Origin: Anticarsia gemmatalis
Taxonomy: Eukaryota > Arthropoda > Insecta > Lepidoptera > Erebidae
Assembly (NCBI RefSeq): GCF_050436995.1
Contig: NC_134771.1
Span: forward strand, 5,931,501-5,995,500
Direction of reading: 5' to 3'
DNA: 64,000 bases
The notes beneath the pieces were generated by a model, which saw only the letters and a program-made list of their open reading frames with translations, made no database searches and had not been told where the DNA came from. The translations under genes were made by a program, and so were the position numbers. Below, piece by piece: positions 63,913-64,000 of the stretch. Every line of letters begins with the position of its first letter. Position 1 is the stretch's first letter.

Positions 63913-64000
63913 CTTATATGAAAACTATTGAACGGCATTAAAATAATTGGTATTTGAATAACTAGAATATTATTACACTTAAATGTATTTTTTAGTTATA

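Overview
The window is A+T-rich animal nuclear DNA that reads as a moth or butterfly (Lepidoptera) genome. The basis is its repeat content: several lepidopteran-style Helitron end families (TC...CTAG-T with a CGCAA/TTGCG hairpin before the 3' end), tRNA-headed and 5S-rRNA-headed SINEs, mariner-, hAT- and PIF-like MITEs, and short 3' tails of non-LTR retrotransposons. There are no bacterial operons, CRISPR arrays or ribosome binding sites. Species cannot be fixed from the sequence alone.

One protein-coding gene can be supported fully. It lies on the + strand from 53754 to 61634 and has nine coding exons. All eight introns are GT-AG, the phases agree throughout, and the product is 412 residues: a signal peptide, a six-cysteine clip-like module, then a CUB domain and a second cysteine-rich CUB-like half. 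It is most simply read as a secreted insect CUB-domain protein of unknown function. A 5' non-coding exon probably lies upstream but was not located. The 3' UTR runs to a poly(A) signal at about 62054 or 62406.

The rest, 1-53700 and 62450-64000, is intergenic or very large intron of an unseen gene. It is built from layered repeats. 1-11650 holds Helitron ends, SINE fragments and short MITEs. 11650-24900 is poorer in repeats and has several higher-complexity unique blocks plus a recurring AGATGGCG-type motif that may be a protein-binding site. 25300-38000 is a dense repeat field. 39079-40470 is an unusual stretch rich in GTAACAAA. 41460-43220 contains nested insertions with readable target-site duplications. 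44158-45600 is a near-perfect 0.66 kb-arm palindrome. 45950-47580 is a single SINE split by at least four insertions, including a GC-rich element made of hairpins inside hairpins. 47990-48225 looks like a solo LTR with a TATA box.

No complete autonomous transposon ORF was found, and almost all short open frames in the window are chance or repeat-derived. The most interesting items are the large palindrome, the multi-hairpin element, two separate 5S-rRNA-derived SINE families, the GTAACAAA region, and the dispersed AGATGGCG motif.
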